From: an uncultured Anaerocolumna sp.
GTDB lineage: Bacteria; Bacillota; Clostridia; Lachnospirales; Lachnospiraceae
Direction of reading: 5' to 3'
Assembly (NCBI GenBank): GCA_937901695.1
Contig: CALDJN010000424.1
Location: 1-5,158 of the forward strand
Length of the DNA stretch: 5,158 nucleotides
The notes under the pieces were generated by a model that was given only the letters and a program-made list of their open reading frames with translations, had not been told where the DNA came from and searched no databases. This document shows positions 5,055 through 5,158 of this stretch, piece after piece. The translations under genes and the position numbers were made by a program. The first letter of the stretch is position 1; each line of letters opens with the position of its first letter.

Positions 5055-5158
5055 TTATTTTGATTCCAAATAAGCAACCAGTATATAGCGTTCTGGTGCA
5101 GAACCAATATATTCAAATGGATAGCATGTGCTTAATGTTAGTGTTGCTCTTGGCTTTG
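5055..5158 (-). CDS. C-terminal end of a sortase (5' part outside the window)
   Basis: On the minus strand the frame enters from the window edge and ends at TAA (5057-5055), showing 33 residues that begin KPRATLTLSTCYPFEYIG and continue with SAPERYILVAYL. This is the signature end of a sortase: the TLxTC motif with the catalytic cysteine, and about a dozen residues later the APxRY segment with the catalytic arginine. Sortases are membrane-anchored transpeptidases that cut an LPxTG-like signal and attach proteins to the cell wall or build pili. The CYPFxYIGSAPxRYI form recalls class D-type enzymes, but class cannot be fixed from this fragment. The tail ends a few residues after the last strand, as expected. 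The gene converges on the plus-strand genes, with the MITE lying just past its stop codon. Confidence 0.85.
   Translation of the reverse strand, partial: KPRATLTLSTCYPFEYIGSAPERYILVAYLESK

Overview
The window looks like an accessory carbohydrate-use region from a low-GC, Gram-positive Clostridia-type bacterium, most likely Lachnospiraceae or a Lachnoclostridium relative. This rests on AT-rich sequence, strong AGGAGG-type ribosome binding sites, a lipoprotein solute-binding protein, a sortase fragment, and the pairing of a GH112-like phosphorylase tail with a GH88 hydrolase. The taxonomic call is inference from gene content and style, not from a marker gene.

Layout: (1) bases 1-222 hold the C-terminal end of a protein that best fits a GH112 galactosyl-HexNAc or galactosyl-rhamnose phosphorylase. 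(2) Bases 245-1420 encode a complete GH88 unsaturated glucuronyl hydrolase, 22 bases downstream and probably co-transcribed. (3) After a 180-base gap with promoter-like sequences, bases 1601-3001 encode a sugar ABC transporter solute-binding lipoprotein. (4) A strong GC-rich hairpin at 3051-3085 separates it from a PHP-domain metallohydrolase at 3128-4060. (5) A 334-base gap carries two operator-like copies of one 9-base palindrome-type sequence exactly 240 bases apart and a possible folded RNA. (6) Bases 4395-4547 encode a 50-residue basic, Gly/Lys-rich small protein with an excellent ribosome binding site. (7) Bases 4605-5027 form a MITE-like element with short terminal inverted repeats, a 66-base tandem repeat (about 3.4 copies) and a very long hairpin. 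(8) Bases 5055-5158, minus strand, hold the C-terminal end of a sortase with the TLSTC active-site motif.

How the genes work together: the solute-binding protein would capture an oligosaccharide outside the cell. The GH88 enzyme would remove the 4,5-unsaturated uronic acid left by a polysaccharide lyase, and the phosphorylase would split a galactoside to galactose 1-phosphate. The PHP protein is a probable metal-dependent hydrolase of unknown substrate. No permease, lyase or regulator gene is visible, so the system is incomplete here. From about 4061 onward the window leaves the sugar cluster for a small-protein gene, a mobile repeat and a cell-surface sortase gene.

No clearly new multi-gene system is visible. 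The items most worth a second look are the small protein with its flanking operator-like sites and the tandem-amplified MITE.
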